Source: Muraenolepis orangiensis
Taxonomy: Eukaryota > Chordata > Actinopteri > Gadiformes > Muraenolepididae
Assembly: GCA_027704905.1 (NCBI GenBank)
Contig: CM051007.1
Location: 22,502,812-22,566,811 of the forward strand
Reading direction: 5' to 3'
Length of the DNA stretch: 64,000 nucleotides
Notes under the pieces: generated by a model
The model's input: the letters and a program-made list of their open reading frames with translations, nothing else
Databases searched by the model: none
What the model was told of the DNA's origin: nothing
Part shown: positions 1 to 28,464 of the stretch, piece after piece
Numbering within the stretch: the first letter of the stretch is position 1
Layout of the letters: the number at the start of each line of letters is the position of its first letter
Program-made: the position numbers and the translations under genes

Positions 1-175
1 CAAGGATCGTGCTTTGGGGAATACCACATTTTAATGTTGCTGATGATTCCTCAAATTCAACCGTTGAAACTGAAAAATGTATAATTCATAGTGACAAACC
101 AAAATGATTAAAATCAGCAGTTCAATTGTCAATTATTTAAAAATGTATTCCGATAATCGTTATTTTTTTTTTTAG

Positions 176-16247
<16,072 letters not shown>

Positions 16248-16303
16248 CCACACCGAACTGTAAACAGTCACAGATGACGTGTGTGCGCCCGAGGCGACTT
16301 TGC

Positions 16304-16309
16304 ATTAAA
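16304..16309 (+). terminator. vars2: vars2 polyadenylation signal (ATTAAA)
   Basis: An ATTAAA hexamer lies 57 nt after the vars2 stop codon. It is the first plausible poly(A) signal and gives a very short 3' UTR before the large GT array starting at 16492. Confidence 0.5.
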
Positions 16310-16488
16310 GCCTTGAGGCTGCAATGTAATGTATTAGTGCATGAGAGTTATACCTTAAAAAAATATGAATATAGTCCATCTCTGCTGTATTTGTATGGGT
16401 GGCATTCGACTTGTACGTTGGTCTCTTGAGCAACATAGGCCACGTTAAGCGCCGTGACCGTGGTGTTGTGACCATTATTCCCTGCTGT

Positions 16489-16680
<192 letters not shown>

Positions 16681-17039
16681 GATGGATGGAATTAAAGGAT
16701 TTTGCAAATGATCGGAATGAGTCTGCGTGTACCTGAACATAAATACAGCCTGGTTGGCTGACAGTGGCACAACGTTGAATTTGTTTAATTGGCCAAATCC
16801 GGAAGTTGACCCTTGGCAGTGGAAATGAAACACACGGCATCGTCATCACCACCACCACCACCATCATGGAGGAAGTACCCGATCCCCCGATGTAGGCTGC
16901 AGCGGCCGAATGGAGCAAATGCACCGGGGAGCTTTCACATCATCACAACACGCAGACCTCATGCGTTTATCGCGTCACGGTGTCGGTAGTCGGACGTGCC
17001 GGCGGTGAAATAAAAAAACACCGCCTGGTACCGATACGG

Positions 17040-17313
17040 TAGACGGCTCGACAGACTAAGGTGGGGAAGGAGAAGTGAGCCGGAGGAGGAGGAGGAGGAG
17101 GAGTAGGAGAAGGAGCGGGGCCGGTGTGTGAGAGCGGATCGGAGCGATGTGTTGTGAATCACCGTAACGGGGCGATGCTCTGTTGGCGCGACTAGCCCGA
17201 TAGCAGCTAGTCAGTATTGTCTGCTCGCTGGATGCCTGCTCGGTTTTATTTTTTTATACCTTCCCGACACGAGTGTCACGCCGTTCTCCAGCAGCCAAGC
17301 GATGACGTGACGG
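17040..17313 (+). promoter_or_regulatory. mgat1: GC-rich mgat1 promoter / non-coding exon 1 candidate
   Basis: A CpG-rich stretch with a GGA repeat (17084-17103) precedes a strong splice donor, CGG|GTAAGT, at 17313/17314. No long ORF is present, as expected for a 5' UTR exon. The next good acceptor ahead of the mgat1 coding exon is at 19391-19392. Exact transcription start and any extra leader exons (other donor-like sites AAG|GTAAGA near 17733 and CAG|GTAAAT near 18262) cannot be fixed from sequence. Confidence 0.5.
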
Positions 17314-17621
17314 GTAAGTCCACCGCCGAACTGCACCCCGGAACCCCGGTAAAAAAAAAGAAGGAGCGCACGGTTCTCCGCTAGGTTCTGTGAAATGAGA
17401 TCCGTTAGTTTTCTCCCTCTTTTTTAGTGGTGGTCGTCGTCTGGGACCTACGCTAGCTGCCGATGCTAACCTCTCGGTGGTCTGCAGACCAGATAATATG
17501 ACATAGTACACCTACGGTCCAGACCAGATAACATGAAGCAAAACCCCGTCTTGCCGTCCGCGGCATGCCGGGGGTCGAGGAGCGTTGGATACCGTTGCTA
17601 ATGTGAACGACGCCGCCGCTT

Positions 17622-17622
17622 C

Positions 17623-17653
<31 letters not shown>

Positions 17654-17676
17654 TGTGTGTGTGCGTGTGTGTGTTC
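17622..17676. repeat. mixed (TG)n/(CGTG)n microsatellite
   Basis: TG and CGTG units downstream of the mgat1 exon 1 candidate, in the GC-rich first intron. Confidence 0.9.
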
Positions 17677-18642
17677 GTGGCTCCTAACGGTACGGTTCCA
17701 GTTAACTTAGTTTTCTTTCCTACCAAGAAAGGTAAGAGCAGCTCAACCGGCTTCCCGGGTGGTGTACATTACATGTAACTGCATGTAACACCCCCACGCA
17801 CCCGACCGGCGACACAGTTAATATCTCTGCAGAGTTCAACGATCTCTGGGTCAATTGGTCTGTACTTTTTTTTTGTACTTTTTTTTTTTTTTTATCGTGG
17901 AGGTCAAGTAGTGACCCGTGTGTTGTCAGCGTCTCATTGGTGTATTCTCCGAGACATGTCTGTCATGCAGCGTCGCATGGACGGTTCATTGCAGGGAGGT
18001 AAAGTCGTTTGGTTGACGTCACGTTAAACGTCCGGCTGCAGGCTCTAACGCTCTTAGTTACACGTTATTAAGTCTGGGAAACGGAGAAGGGGGGGGTGGG
18101 GGAGACTAAAGTTTCGAGCAGGCCCAACCGGCGGGTGTATAAGAGGGTATAAAAGCAACAGATCCCTCCCACTGTGTGTCGCGTTGCCTTCACAGCCCCC
18201 TCCTGTCACCTTCTGACTGTTTGTGTGTGTGAGTGGCACTGCGTGGTGGCTCCGCGTTCAGGTAAATCTACAGCTGTAGCCTCTTGTTTTATTGTTTTTA
18301 GATCTCGATGGTTGTTTCCAGTTTAACATGCAAGACGTAGCACTGGCAGATAAGTGTTAAAGTAACCCTGCTCTCCACTTCTTTCTTTTTTTTTTAAGTG
18401 AAACTTCGCTTCATGCTAGTCTTCATTAATTAGATCCTTGGTTGCAAACCAAGTACTGGCAATTGCTTAATGTTTTGACGGGAGAAACCGTTGAACCTTT
18501 TTGATTCGATTTCGTGTTGTAGCTACTGGTTTAAAGTTGGCCTTGGCAGGGGTGCTGTTGCTAATCCGATAGTTGGCCTGACAGTCAAATGCCTAGCTAT
18601 AGGAGATTGTCAACCTATATTTATCCAGACTAATTGGTTTAC

Positions 18643-18812
<170 letters not shown>

Positions 18813-19392
18813 ACGAGTTCCTGGAAGAGTTTTGTTATTTACATAGCGGAAGAGCAAGATACAAACCTGTTTGGCAAACATAATGTGATGTCAGTTTTTT
18901 TAGATGACTTATATATATGAATGAAGTCGATGTCAGAATTGCATGTTTAAGCACTCAATTTAACACTCAACTTTTGTTGGTTTATTTATTGATTGATTTA
19001 TTTCACCATAGCAATTTGAAATTAGAATTTTGAAATTAGGGGGGGGGGGGGCAGCTCCCAAAAGGCTCGTCTCGCAGTGTAGGTGTTAAATTACAGGAAG
19101 TGTTGTTTTTAGGAGATTTGCTGACATGTTGGTTCAGCGACGGGCTACAGATCACCAGAGCAACGGCAGGAAATCCTGTCAATCCAACCCACCCAAAAGT
19201 TAAAGAAGTCTGGCTTGCATTTGTTCCACGCGTGCATGTTCTCTCACCAACTCCAGGTGGCAGAGTGTGTCCTCGCAGGGGACTTTTGCTTTGTAAATCT
19301 GCAGCCTCGGGACTACTTAGCAGACTGGTTCATTTCGCATTATTTGTCTCATGTCCAAAATTTATACTTTATTTTTTTTTTCCTTTTTACAG

Positions 19393-19792
19393 AATGATGG
19401 CCAAAGGATAACGCCCAAGGAATCGTGTTCCCTCACCCTCGAGTGACCCCTGTCTTCCTGTTGTTTCATCAATACTTCCTCATCCCTCAACCCTCACCCA
19501 CCTCCCTTTGTCACCGTGTCACAGAAAGGAATACATAGCCGCTGAAAAGTCACCCAAATCATTTATTCGCGGTTATGGCCCCAGACCAAAATGAGGCCCT
19601 GTTCCCCCGAAGAGCACAGTAGGATGGACGTACGTTGACTTGCTTCTCAATGTTCCAACTCTCTCCCTGCTCACCCTCTCACTTGTGAGTGACACCCTGG
19701 CTTGTCTACGGGGCAATTTATTGTTCCACCCACTGTCCCAACCTGTTGCGTTTTTCCTCAAGCCTTCCTCCCTCCTTTGCCGTGTTTGGGTC
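19393..19792 (+). promoter_or_regulatory. mgat1: mgat1 5' UTR with four upstream ORFs
   Basis: A strong acceptor (T-rich tract then TTTTTACAG, AG at 19391-19392) starts the exon that contains the mgat1 start codon at 19793. The 400-nt leader holds short upstream ORFs: 19394-19411 (two tandem ATGs, 5 codons), 19575-19622 (15 codons), 19624-19638 (4 codons) and 19650-19688 (12 codons). None overlaps the main start. Such leaders usually lower translation or make it conditional; that effect here is inference. Confidence 0.65.
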
Positions 19793-22227
19793 ATGGTTCG
19801 CAAAAAAGGCTCTTTGATCCTATGTGGAGCATTCCTATTCGTCGTCTGGAACGCTCTGCTTCTGCTCTACCTATGGGGACGCCCGCCGGTCGACCATCTC
19901 GGAGAGGCAGTTGGTGGCGCTGAGCCCGGCGGAAAGGAGGAGTGGGGCGGGGCCAAAGGTGGCAGGGCCAACCTGGCCGGGGAAGTGATCCGATTGGCCG
20001 AGGAGGTGGAGGCAGAGCTGGAGACTCAGAAGAAACTCCTGAAACAAATCGAGAGCCACAGGTCGGTATGGGCACATCGGAAAGACCTTGGCAAGCGAGA
20101 CATGAAGGATGGTGCCGAGAAACGGCCAGCTGGGCCCCAGCTTCACCCAAAAGACAGTTTAGATATGAAGGACCAAGTCCAGGCAAAACATTCCCAGGAG
20201 ATGAATCCTATTCAGGACCCCCAACAAAATGACATTCAGATAAAGGAACAACCCATCCTGAATAATGAATTAGAAACAACCGTTACAAGCCCTCAAATTG
20301 TCATTCCCATTTTAGTCATCGCCTGTGACAGGGTGACGGTAAGGCGGAGCTTAGATCGGTTAATACAGTACCGTCCTTCGGCCAAGCTCTTCCCCATCAT
20401 AGTCAGCCAGGATTGCGGCCACGCGGAAACGGCCCGGGTGATTGGCTCGTACGGCGATAAGGTGCTGCATATCAGGCAACCGGACCTATCGGACATCAGA
20501 GTACGACCGGAGCACAGGAAGTTCCAGGGCTACTACAAAATCTCCAGGCACTACCGCTGGGCCCTAAACCAAGTGTTTCACACTCTCTCCCAGTCCACCG
20601 TGGTCATTGTTGAAGACGACTTGGAGGTACGAGTTTACTTTGTATTGACAACAATTTTATATACTTTTCATTCTTCTTTTTTTTTAAATCAAAGGTTACC
20701 GTACAACATTTAGCATCATCAGTAAAATAAACCCAGACCATTGTGCATAACATTACATTTTCAAATGTTGAGAAAAGGTGTCTTCTGTTACAATATTGGA
20801 AGACGGAAATGAAGAAGGAAAGCTCTAGTGTGGAGAGCTCTAATCCCATTTTACATTTGCAGATTAGCACATTTTCAGTGTTTTAGCGCCAGGCAAGAGC
20901 CATTCCCATCTGTGTGAACATTTGGTGGGGGCGAGCAGTGTTTCTAGGGTGAGAGTAGGGTGTTGTTTCTGTCTATAAAAATCCCTTGTTTGAACAACGG
21001 AAAAAGCCATGCTGTCACTTTTTTTTTCTCCCTTCAAATCAATTCAACCACATTGGCTGCTCCTTTCCAGTTAAAGGTATACTGTTGTGATTGCCTCTCA
21101 TTTGGGAGTTGAATTCATGATCAACAGCTGGCCTACGCTAAACACTAGGTTATTACATTTTTTTTTAAGAACTTAACACCTGGCTAAGGAGCTGATGTGT
21201 TCTTTGTGAAGAGGACAAAACAGGTGCCCGTCTCACATTTTAAGCATTTTAGGTTGAACAATACTCTCGACAATCAGCCCTCCAGATTCCTGGAAACACA
21301 ATGAATGCATTGGAATTGCAGCCAAGTAACTTACCGGCATTTGGCAGATATCTAACCAGCATATGGTGGTGGGGTAGTGTCAGCGGCACCATTTCAAGTC
21401 GACGGAAAATACAAATGGCACGTTTTAAGACAACGTCAACGGGTATCTTGTGTTTAATTTAATGTTTGTGGGTTTGTAGTCCATATCCCCTTAACGGCTC
21501 GTCCCCCCCCCCTCCCCTCTGGCAGGTGGCCCCGGACTTCTTCGAGTACTTCCGGGCCCTCTACCCCGTGCTGCGTGCAGACCCCAGCCTCTGGTGCGTG
21601 TCGGCCTGGAACGACAACGGACGGGACGCTCTGGTGGACCCGGGGAAGGCGGAGCTTCTCTACAGAACAGACTTCTTCCCGGGCCTGGGCTGGATGCTCC
21701 TCAAGGACATGTGGGACGAGCTGGAGCCCAAGTGGCCCTCGGCTTTCTGGGACGACTGGATGCGGCAGCCGGAGCAGCGGCGAGACCGCTCGTGCGTCCG
21801 GCCCGAGGTGTCCCGGACCATCACTTTTGGGCGCAAAGGCGTCAGCCTCGGTCAGTTCTTCGACCAGTACCTGCGCTACATCAAGCTCAACGGGGAATTT
21901 GTGCCTTTCACAAAGCAGGACCTGTCTCATTTGGTCAAGGAGCGGTACAACGAGCGCTTCGCCAAAGAGGTCTACGGCGCTCCACTGGTGAGAGTGGAGG
22001 ATCTACTGCAGGGCAGTACTTTGACGGGCACCGGTCCGTATCGGGTACAGTACTCGACTCGGGATAGTTTCAAGGTGCTGGCTCGCAACCTGGGAGTGAT
22101 GGATGACTTGAAGTCGGGGGTTCCTCGCACCGGCTACAGGGGCGTGGTCAGCTTCCTCCACCGCGGTCGCAGGGTGTTCTTGAGCCCCCCGGACGGCTGG
22201 ACAAAGTACGACGTCAGCTGGAGCTGA
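19793..22227 (+). CDS. mgat1: alpha-1,3-mannosyl-glycoprotein 2-beta-N-acetylglucosaminyltransferase (GnT-I)
   Basis: Transfers GlcNAc from UDP-GlcNAc to the alpha-1,3 arm of Man5GlcNAc2 in the medial Golgi, the gateway step to hybrid and complex N-glycans. Exons 19793-20626 and 21526-22227 join in frame to 511 residues. It is a type II membrane protein: short basic tail MVRKK, signal anchor about residues 7-28, then a long stem to about 166. The catalytic domain starts at VIPILVIACDR and shows FPIIVSQDCGH, HIRQPDLS, KFQGYYKISRHYRWAL, the metal-binding EDD (274-276), LWCVSAWNDNG, YRTDFFPGLGW, FWDDWMRQPEQR and TFGRKGVS, ending VMDDLKSGVPR..GYRG. The ATG at 19793 aligns with the human start; upstream in-frame codons contain no ATG. 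It is about 66 residues longer than the 445-residue human enzyme, nearly all in the stem. Human MGAT1 coding sequence is in one exon; here an intron splits it right after VEDDLE. Confidence 0.95.
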
Positions 22228-23222
22228 GGGTCCCTGACCAGAGTGGAAAAGGAGAATCGATAGTCTGGCTGAAGAGGACAAACCTCTGAAACCAAAGAAT
22301 TTTATCACCGGTGTAAATGAAACAAACTTGAGCTTCACTAATAGACGCTGAAGGATCAGAGGATTTAGATGTAGGATGGTGGGGATGTAGGGTGGTGTGG
22401 AAAGGTCCAACTGAAGTCAATGGGCTGTCTTACAAAAAAAAAATACAAACCTTTAAAAAGAAACAACAAAGAAATGATAAAGGCTTTCAAATGACAAGGT
22501 CAACTTAACTATGATTCCTGTCATGTGTTTTAATTATCAGCATTTATATTTTGTCTACAGGTTAAACCCCCCCCCCCCCCCCAAAATCGGCTTGCTTGTG
22601 GTTATAGACTTCGTAAGTGACATCATCACTCACTATTCTTCTGCTTGAGCAGATCTTTGTAATATCATAAAAACCTACCGAGTAGCCCGAATTCAATTTG
22701 AAAGAATGAAAATGCCCATCTTGAGAATTACTTGGATGGTAAAGGTGCAATTGTAGTACTCTAGTGTGTGTGAATGAGCCAGGGGTTATAATAGTAGCTT
22801 TTAACTGAGAGAACTGTATACAACAACTGAGATTTATTGTTTTTAAAAAATATTTTATTTAACTCGCCTTGAAATAGAACTAAAAAAAGGCTACTCTTGC
22901 TGCATTGACTCAATATTCAAATGTTTGTTCTGGTATCACATGTTCCTTCTATTAGTGTCAAAACCATGAACATAGCTATATATAGGCCCAGTTAGAACTA
23001 CTCGTCCTGTAACTCCAACCCATGGTTTGGTGAAGTTAGGTTTGTTGAAAAACCAATATTTTCTTTTCAGACGTGTTTTGAAAGATTATGGTGTAATGGT
23101 AATCATTGTACTGTATTTTCATTTGGGAAATGATGGACGGAATGGAAAGATTGCCATTTCTTCACGGTGATGTGTAAAACCACTGCCTGATGCGTTTACA
23201 GTTTTAATACATTACAAATAAA
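22228..23222 (+). terminator. mgat1: mgat1 3' UTR and poly(A) signal
   Basis: No coding signal follows the stop. A canonical AATAAA stands at 23217-23222, giving a 3' UTR of roughly 1 kb. A C-run (about 22567-22582) lies inside it. Confidence 0.7.
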
Positions 23223-23789
23223 GCCAACTATTTTGATATTTGCTCACATTGTGCGAGTCCAGTGTTTGTTGAGTCCAGACAATATGCCTTACACCTTTTT
23301 ATTTGAAAATGGAATCATACTAATGGCAATGTTCCAGTTATAGCTGTAGGTAAGGTCAGTTGTAAAGTGACTGCGCGGAAGATTGAGAAACGTTGCATTT
23401 CACGCACCTGTGATTGACAAGCAAAATTGATTACCCCCCACCGTCGTTGCGGAGATGCCCTGATTGGTCAGAAATGAGCCAGGGACGGTCTTAAATCTGG
23501 TCTCACTTACAGAGCCAGGCGCACTTATGGCTGATTTATTAAGTGGCTATGACTTCATCTATAGCATCGTTATTGTTGTATCCAGCGCTCAAGCTCTCCT
23601 GTGACTTTGCTTTCTTCCTGTCTGTCTCTGCCTTGTATCAAGAGGTTACCTGACTGACAAACTTGCACACCGTGCAGTTCAACAAAACAGACCAACAAAA
23701 GGAATATGTTTGGAAAAACTACCTCGAGAGACGTATGTGTGAGATGTCTGCGACCCTACCCACCCTGGTTACATCGTAATGTATTTAAT

Positions 23790-23843
23790 GGAGAGAGAGA
23801 GAGAGACATACATACATACATACATACATACATACATACGTAC
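23790..23843. repeat. (GA)n followed by (CATA)n microsatellite
   Basis: Short GA units, then CATACATA units to about 23840, in the intergenic region after mgat1. Confidence 0.9.
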
Positions 23844-24214
23844 GGTGCCCAGACAGGCCCCATCTTCCGGGAAAACATGTGTGGGTCTAATTTGAGTCTC
23901 GGGTTGTAAAACAAACGTTGTATTAGACCTGGCATCGACGAATGACCATCTGTACTCGCACTAGTCTCACGCCACACCTCGTATTTCACTCGTATATCGT
24001 TGGCTTCGAATTTGAAAAACAAGTTGGTGGTGACAAAGTACTGGCACTACTAACACTGTTACTACTACTGCTTAAAGTACATGTTGATAGAGTTACCGCT
24101 GTTTTCTAGAGATACCTTTTTTTGAGGACATTTTCAGTGATGATCTAGCCGTAACATAGCAGTAAGACAGATGTGATAGTATATTCCTCTCTGTAGAAGT
24201 CTGATTTAAAAGAT

Positions 24215-24585
24215 GTGCAGTCTATGGCTAAAACTTAAATATGAAGTCATCTCTCATCGCAGTTGTGGCCACAAAGTAAACTTATCCAACGTTGCAACTG
24301 CATACCCCTGCTCACTACGTGTTTATACTTGTATACTTACCTTGTATATATATATACCTATAATTCTGCACATATCTCATACATACGTAATTTTATACCT
24401 GTTTTTAGTAGTAGTTTTTTTTCAGTTTCTACATATTTTACTTATTATTAACTGTACATTATATATTACCATGCACTTTATTGCAACATTTGCACTCTGG
24501 TTAGATGCCAAATTCCTTTCGATGTACTGTACTTGTGCTGTACACTGACGATACATTTGAATCTAATCTAATCTAATCTTCCTTC
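24215..24585 (+). repeat. LINE-like 3' end with (ATCTA)n tail
   Basis: The end ACCATGCACTTTATTGCAAC..ATTTGCACTCTGGTTAGATG..GATACATTTGAATC followed by ATCTA repeats recurs at 39690-39832 (forward) and 38222-38605 and 9725-9782 (reverse). The simple tandem tail is typical of non-LTR retroelement 3' ends. No reverse transcriptase ORF is attached. Confidence 0.7.
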
Positions 24586-24959
24586 TGCCATTATCACCGA
24601 CCACCAGTTTGAGAGATATAAATAAATGGAAAGTTCATGGTGGTAGTATTTTTCATAGGATTTGTTCAGATGGAAACGTTCTGTGGGAGCTCTGAAGGAA
24701 AATAGTTCATTTTCAATCATTTTCCAGGACAACACAAGATTTGTGTTGTAAGGACATTTTACTTTACTACACGTTATCTCATGTTCCGTATTTGTTCCAG
24801 TATGAAAGGTAACCCCTGTTGTTTGATGTAGTTTAGAATAGGTAATGGCAGGTAACTAGCCTAAATGGGCTTTGGAATAGTACCTTGCATGCAGCGATTG
24901 TCCATTGATGGAAAGCTTTGCTCAATGAGGCCACCTGACGTTACCTGCTACAATTAGAA

Positions 24960-25127
<168 letters not shown>

Positions 25128-26054
25128 ACTGACCGCTAATGGCAACAATTGCAGATGGGTGAAGATCACCGCCTGCAGAACACAATGCTCAAGGCTCTCA
25201 CTGGGTAGGCCTACATCATGTTCACCGTACACCACATGGTAGTCCTTGAACATCAGAACATGACTTATCGAATGTGTACTGCAGAAAAACACCACAAATA
25301 AAGTGGCACAGGACGTCACATACATTACATATCCTTGCAAACTGTTCAGGAGCCATCGCGCACTATATATTTGACATTTCACTCTCAATTTCCTTGTGAG
25401 CAAGTCATTGTGAAATAATGGTTTTGTGCTGCAATGTCCTGCATTTCACACTTTTTGCACAACCTGAACATTACCGGTAGAATAATATAGGTCCCTCTAG
25501 TTGAGTTTATTTTTCCCAGAAGAGTTATTATAAGGTGAATTCTTAGCATAGCATATAGTATATAACAAGTTGGTTGTACACCAGCACACGATCCAGGAGG
25601 GTGACAGCGGGCTACTCCAGGGTGTGTGGATGAGGGCCAACTTTGGCTTGCAGGGGGTTAGGGGGAGTCAGATGAAAAAAGCATTAATTGATTTAGTGAT
25701 GATTCATATTTAAGTAAATGCATGCATTCCATTGTGGCAAATATTGAAACATTGCATCAACAATAACAACATGAGATTATCATGATGTCAGTGTCTTACA
25801 AAACTACAAACACATATCGCTTCCTTCAGACTATGTACTGAAGATATTTGGCTGCTTAGCCAAGATAAGGTGATAATAGATAGGGTAGTAGAACACGCAC
25901 CGTCATAAAAGATTGACTTTGAAAAAGTCTGTTGGAAAAGTGGTTTGTGGTGAAGGCATATGTATATGAATAATATAATATACAATAATATATTATATAT
26001 AAATAATGTTACTCATTTCACTTTTCGATGTGGTCTATTATCTTCTTCTTCATA

Positions 26055-26175
26055 GTATAATACAGTATAGTATTATAGTGTAATATAGTATAGTATTATA
26101 GTGTAACATAGTATTGTATTATACTATGACAAAGTATATTATTATAGTATTACATAGTATAGTATAGTATTTTAA
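26055..26175. repeat. AT-rich tandem repeat, TATAGTATTATAGTGTAA-like units
   Basis: Degenerate repeats of TAGTATAGTATTATAGTGTAA, about 20 bp per unit, with no coding content. Confidence 0.75.
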
Positions 26176-26875
26176 TATTAGGACGCTAAAGGATAACAAT
26201 GATGAATGACTTGTTTTCCACAGACTGTCTAGTGTCCATTATGTGATTGAATCAGATATGTATCGCACAATTCACACAGCAGTTGAACAGTTGAACAGTT
26301 CAGCAGTTGAACAGTTGAAACTGAAAAATAATTTATACTTCAAACAGTGAATGTGTTTTAATTGTATAGTTAGGGCAACGGGCAAGTTCACTTTATCAAT
26401 CACTATCTTCAATATTCACGGAACAATTGGAAATACGTGCCAATATTTGTGATGACTTTAATGGCCACTGGGAGGAGTGTGAATGAGTGACACACGGTGG
26501 TCGTCAGCGTCAAGGCAGGTGATGACGTTAGTGTCACCTGTCAGCCACATCAGGTGGTGGGGGTAAAGTGGTACACCTGGTGCTCCTCCTGGTACTCCTC
26601 TTCCTCCACCACGCTTCTCCTTTCCTGAGCATGACGGAGGAAGGGGAGGCACTGAGTGTCACTAACGGTACATTGGTATCGGTATTGTGCACACTCAGTG
26701 TTTTTAAAATATGAACCGTGTAGCTTTTCTCTCTTCATCTGTCTTTGTATCTGTTTTGTCTCTCCTCATCTGTCTGTCTCCTTCTCCATCTGTCTTCAGC
26801 TTCATCTATCTTCTCCTCTTTAGTAACATAAGAATCCGCTAACCTGAAAACAAGAAACACAACACAGACCTGTGT

Positions 26876-27105
26876 GGTGGCAGTATAGCTCAGGAGGTAG
26901 AGAGGTCGCCTCACAACCGAAGGTTGCTGATTCGATCCCCCGGCTCCTCCTAGCAAAAACTGTCGAGGTGTCCTTGAGCAAGACCCTAACCGCTCCTGAC
27001 GGGCTGGCTGTCTCCTTGCATGGCCGTCGGTGTATGAATGGGTGAATGTGACTTGCATGACTTGTAAAGCGCTTTGGATAAAAGCTCTATATAAAAGCAT
27101 CCATT
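26876..27105 (+). repeat. tRNA-derived SINE
   Basis: Starts TGGCAGTATAGCTCAGGAGG (A-box region TAGCTCAGGAGG), has a B-box-like GATTCGATCCCC near 26929, then GTGTCCTTGAGCAAGACCCT, and ends TGTAAAGCGCTTTGGATAAA. The reverse copy at 8737-8985 shares the same order of blocks. The second half resembles a LINE-derived tail, a common SINE design. Confidence 0.8.
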
Positions 27106-27287
27106 ACCTGGCCTGTCTGCTGTTGAAAGCCTCTGACAACCAGTCCAAAAAATGCATATAGCTAAATTTGAGTAGTAGTAGAAATAAACGTTAATAAATA
27201 GGCCTATTAGAAATGTTTGTTCGCTGATAAGCGAACAAACATAGTGATAAGCTATGATCAGGACGTATGTGCAGGGCGAGGCCAGCC

Positions 27288-27798
27288 AACCCTAAGATCA
27301 AATAAAGAAAAGATAAGATATGTGGGTGTCACAGCAGAAGCACAGGACAGTCAGGAGTGTGCTTGGCATGCTTGATTTAATATCCAAATATAGTTCTTGA
27401 TTTGATTTCAATTGTAACTTACAATTAAATACACAAAAGCCATGTCAATGCCTGTACTTCAGTACTCCTTATCTGTTCCCTGGTAAAGCGGGATCTCAGA
27501 GGCAAGAGAAACAGCCAGGTTTTCCCCTGTGCTTGGTATCATCGAGGAGAGAGTCACAGCAGCCATGGCCAACGGGGAGAGAGCAACAGGGGGCCCTGGA
27601 AGAGATCTCCTCCCACACAGGCCCGGGCCCAGGGGGAGGCTGGGCCCTCATAGTGGGACACAGCTGCCAGCGTGCAGGCGCTGGGCATCCACCGGAGAGC
27701 AAAGGTCCCTGTGCCTCAACCCTAAGATCAAATAAAGAAAAGATAAGATATGGGAATTTCGAACATGTGGGTGTCACAGCAGAAGCACAGGACAGTCA
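27288..27798 (+). repeat. direct repeat pair (66 and 82 bp)
   Basis: CAACCCTAAGATCAAATAAA..GAAAAGATAAGATATG..GGTGTCACAGCAGAAGCACA..GGACAGTCA occurs at 27288-27353 and 27717-27798. The second copy has about 15 extra bases (GGAATTTCGAACAT region). The copies bracket about 360 bp with no recognisable gene. Confidence 0.8.
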
Positions 27799-28034
27799 AT
27801 ATAAATAAAAATATACATATTTGAAATAATTATATGCAAAATATGTAGCTAAATACACATGTGAGAATTGCATTTACCTGCAGCAGCTCTCCCTGTGAGC
27901 TCATTGGGGTGAAGGACCTATCTACATCTGGATGCACCAGAACCCCGGAAGTTACCTTCTGGCTGTGTTGATGGCAAACTGCACATAAGCACAGATAACA
28001 AATACGGTCTCAATTTGACTAAAGACTCTCCGCC

Positions 28035-28100
28035 ATATTCAGATTCAGATTCAGAAAACTTTATTAATCCCGAGGGAAATTAAGGTGCAACAGTTTGACA
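28035..28100 (-). repeat. LINE 3' end remnant with (TCTGAA)n tail, reverse
   Basis: CAGATTCAGATTCAGAAAAC..TTTATTAATCCCGAGGGAAA is, on the minus strand, the widespread fish LINE 3' end with short (TCTGAA) tail units. No coding part remains. Confidence 0.6.
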
Positions 28101-28464
28101 CAGGGGGAATAAATGCACACACAAGAATACTAAAACCTAAGCTAAAAAACAAAACAACAACTAACTAAAATAAAACTATTATAAACAAAAATAGTTAAAA
28201 TAATTCTAAATGAAGTCTAAATGTATTGAGGTTATGAGGTATATGAGGTTAAAGTAAGTACCTGCACACCATTCTCTGCAGCCAGGGTGTTTTCCTCTCA
28301 CTCCATGGGGCAGAGTGTGTACTGCAGTGGCAGGATCGTCTCTAACCACTATATCACATGGATCGGGTCAGCACCTTGACCCTGTGCTGCACAGCCAACT
28401 GCAGGTTCAGCTTGGACCCGAAGGCCCTGTGGAGACTCTGTAGCCATCCTTAGGGTCTCCTCAA

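Noticed and set aside
21454..21930. Minus-strand 158-residue ORF
   Set aside because: Antisense shadow of the GC-rich second mgat1 exon.
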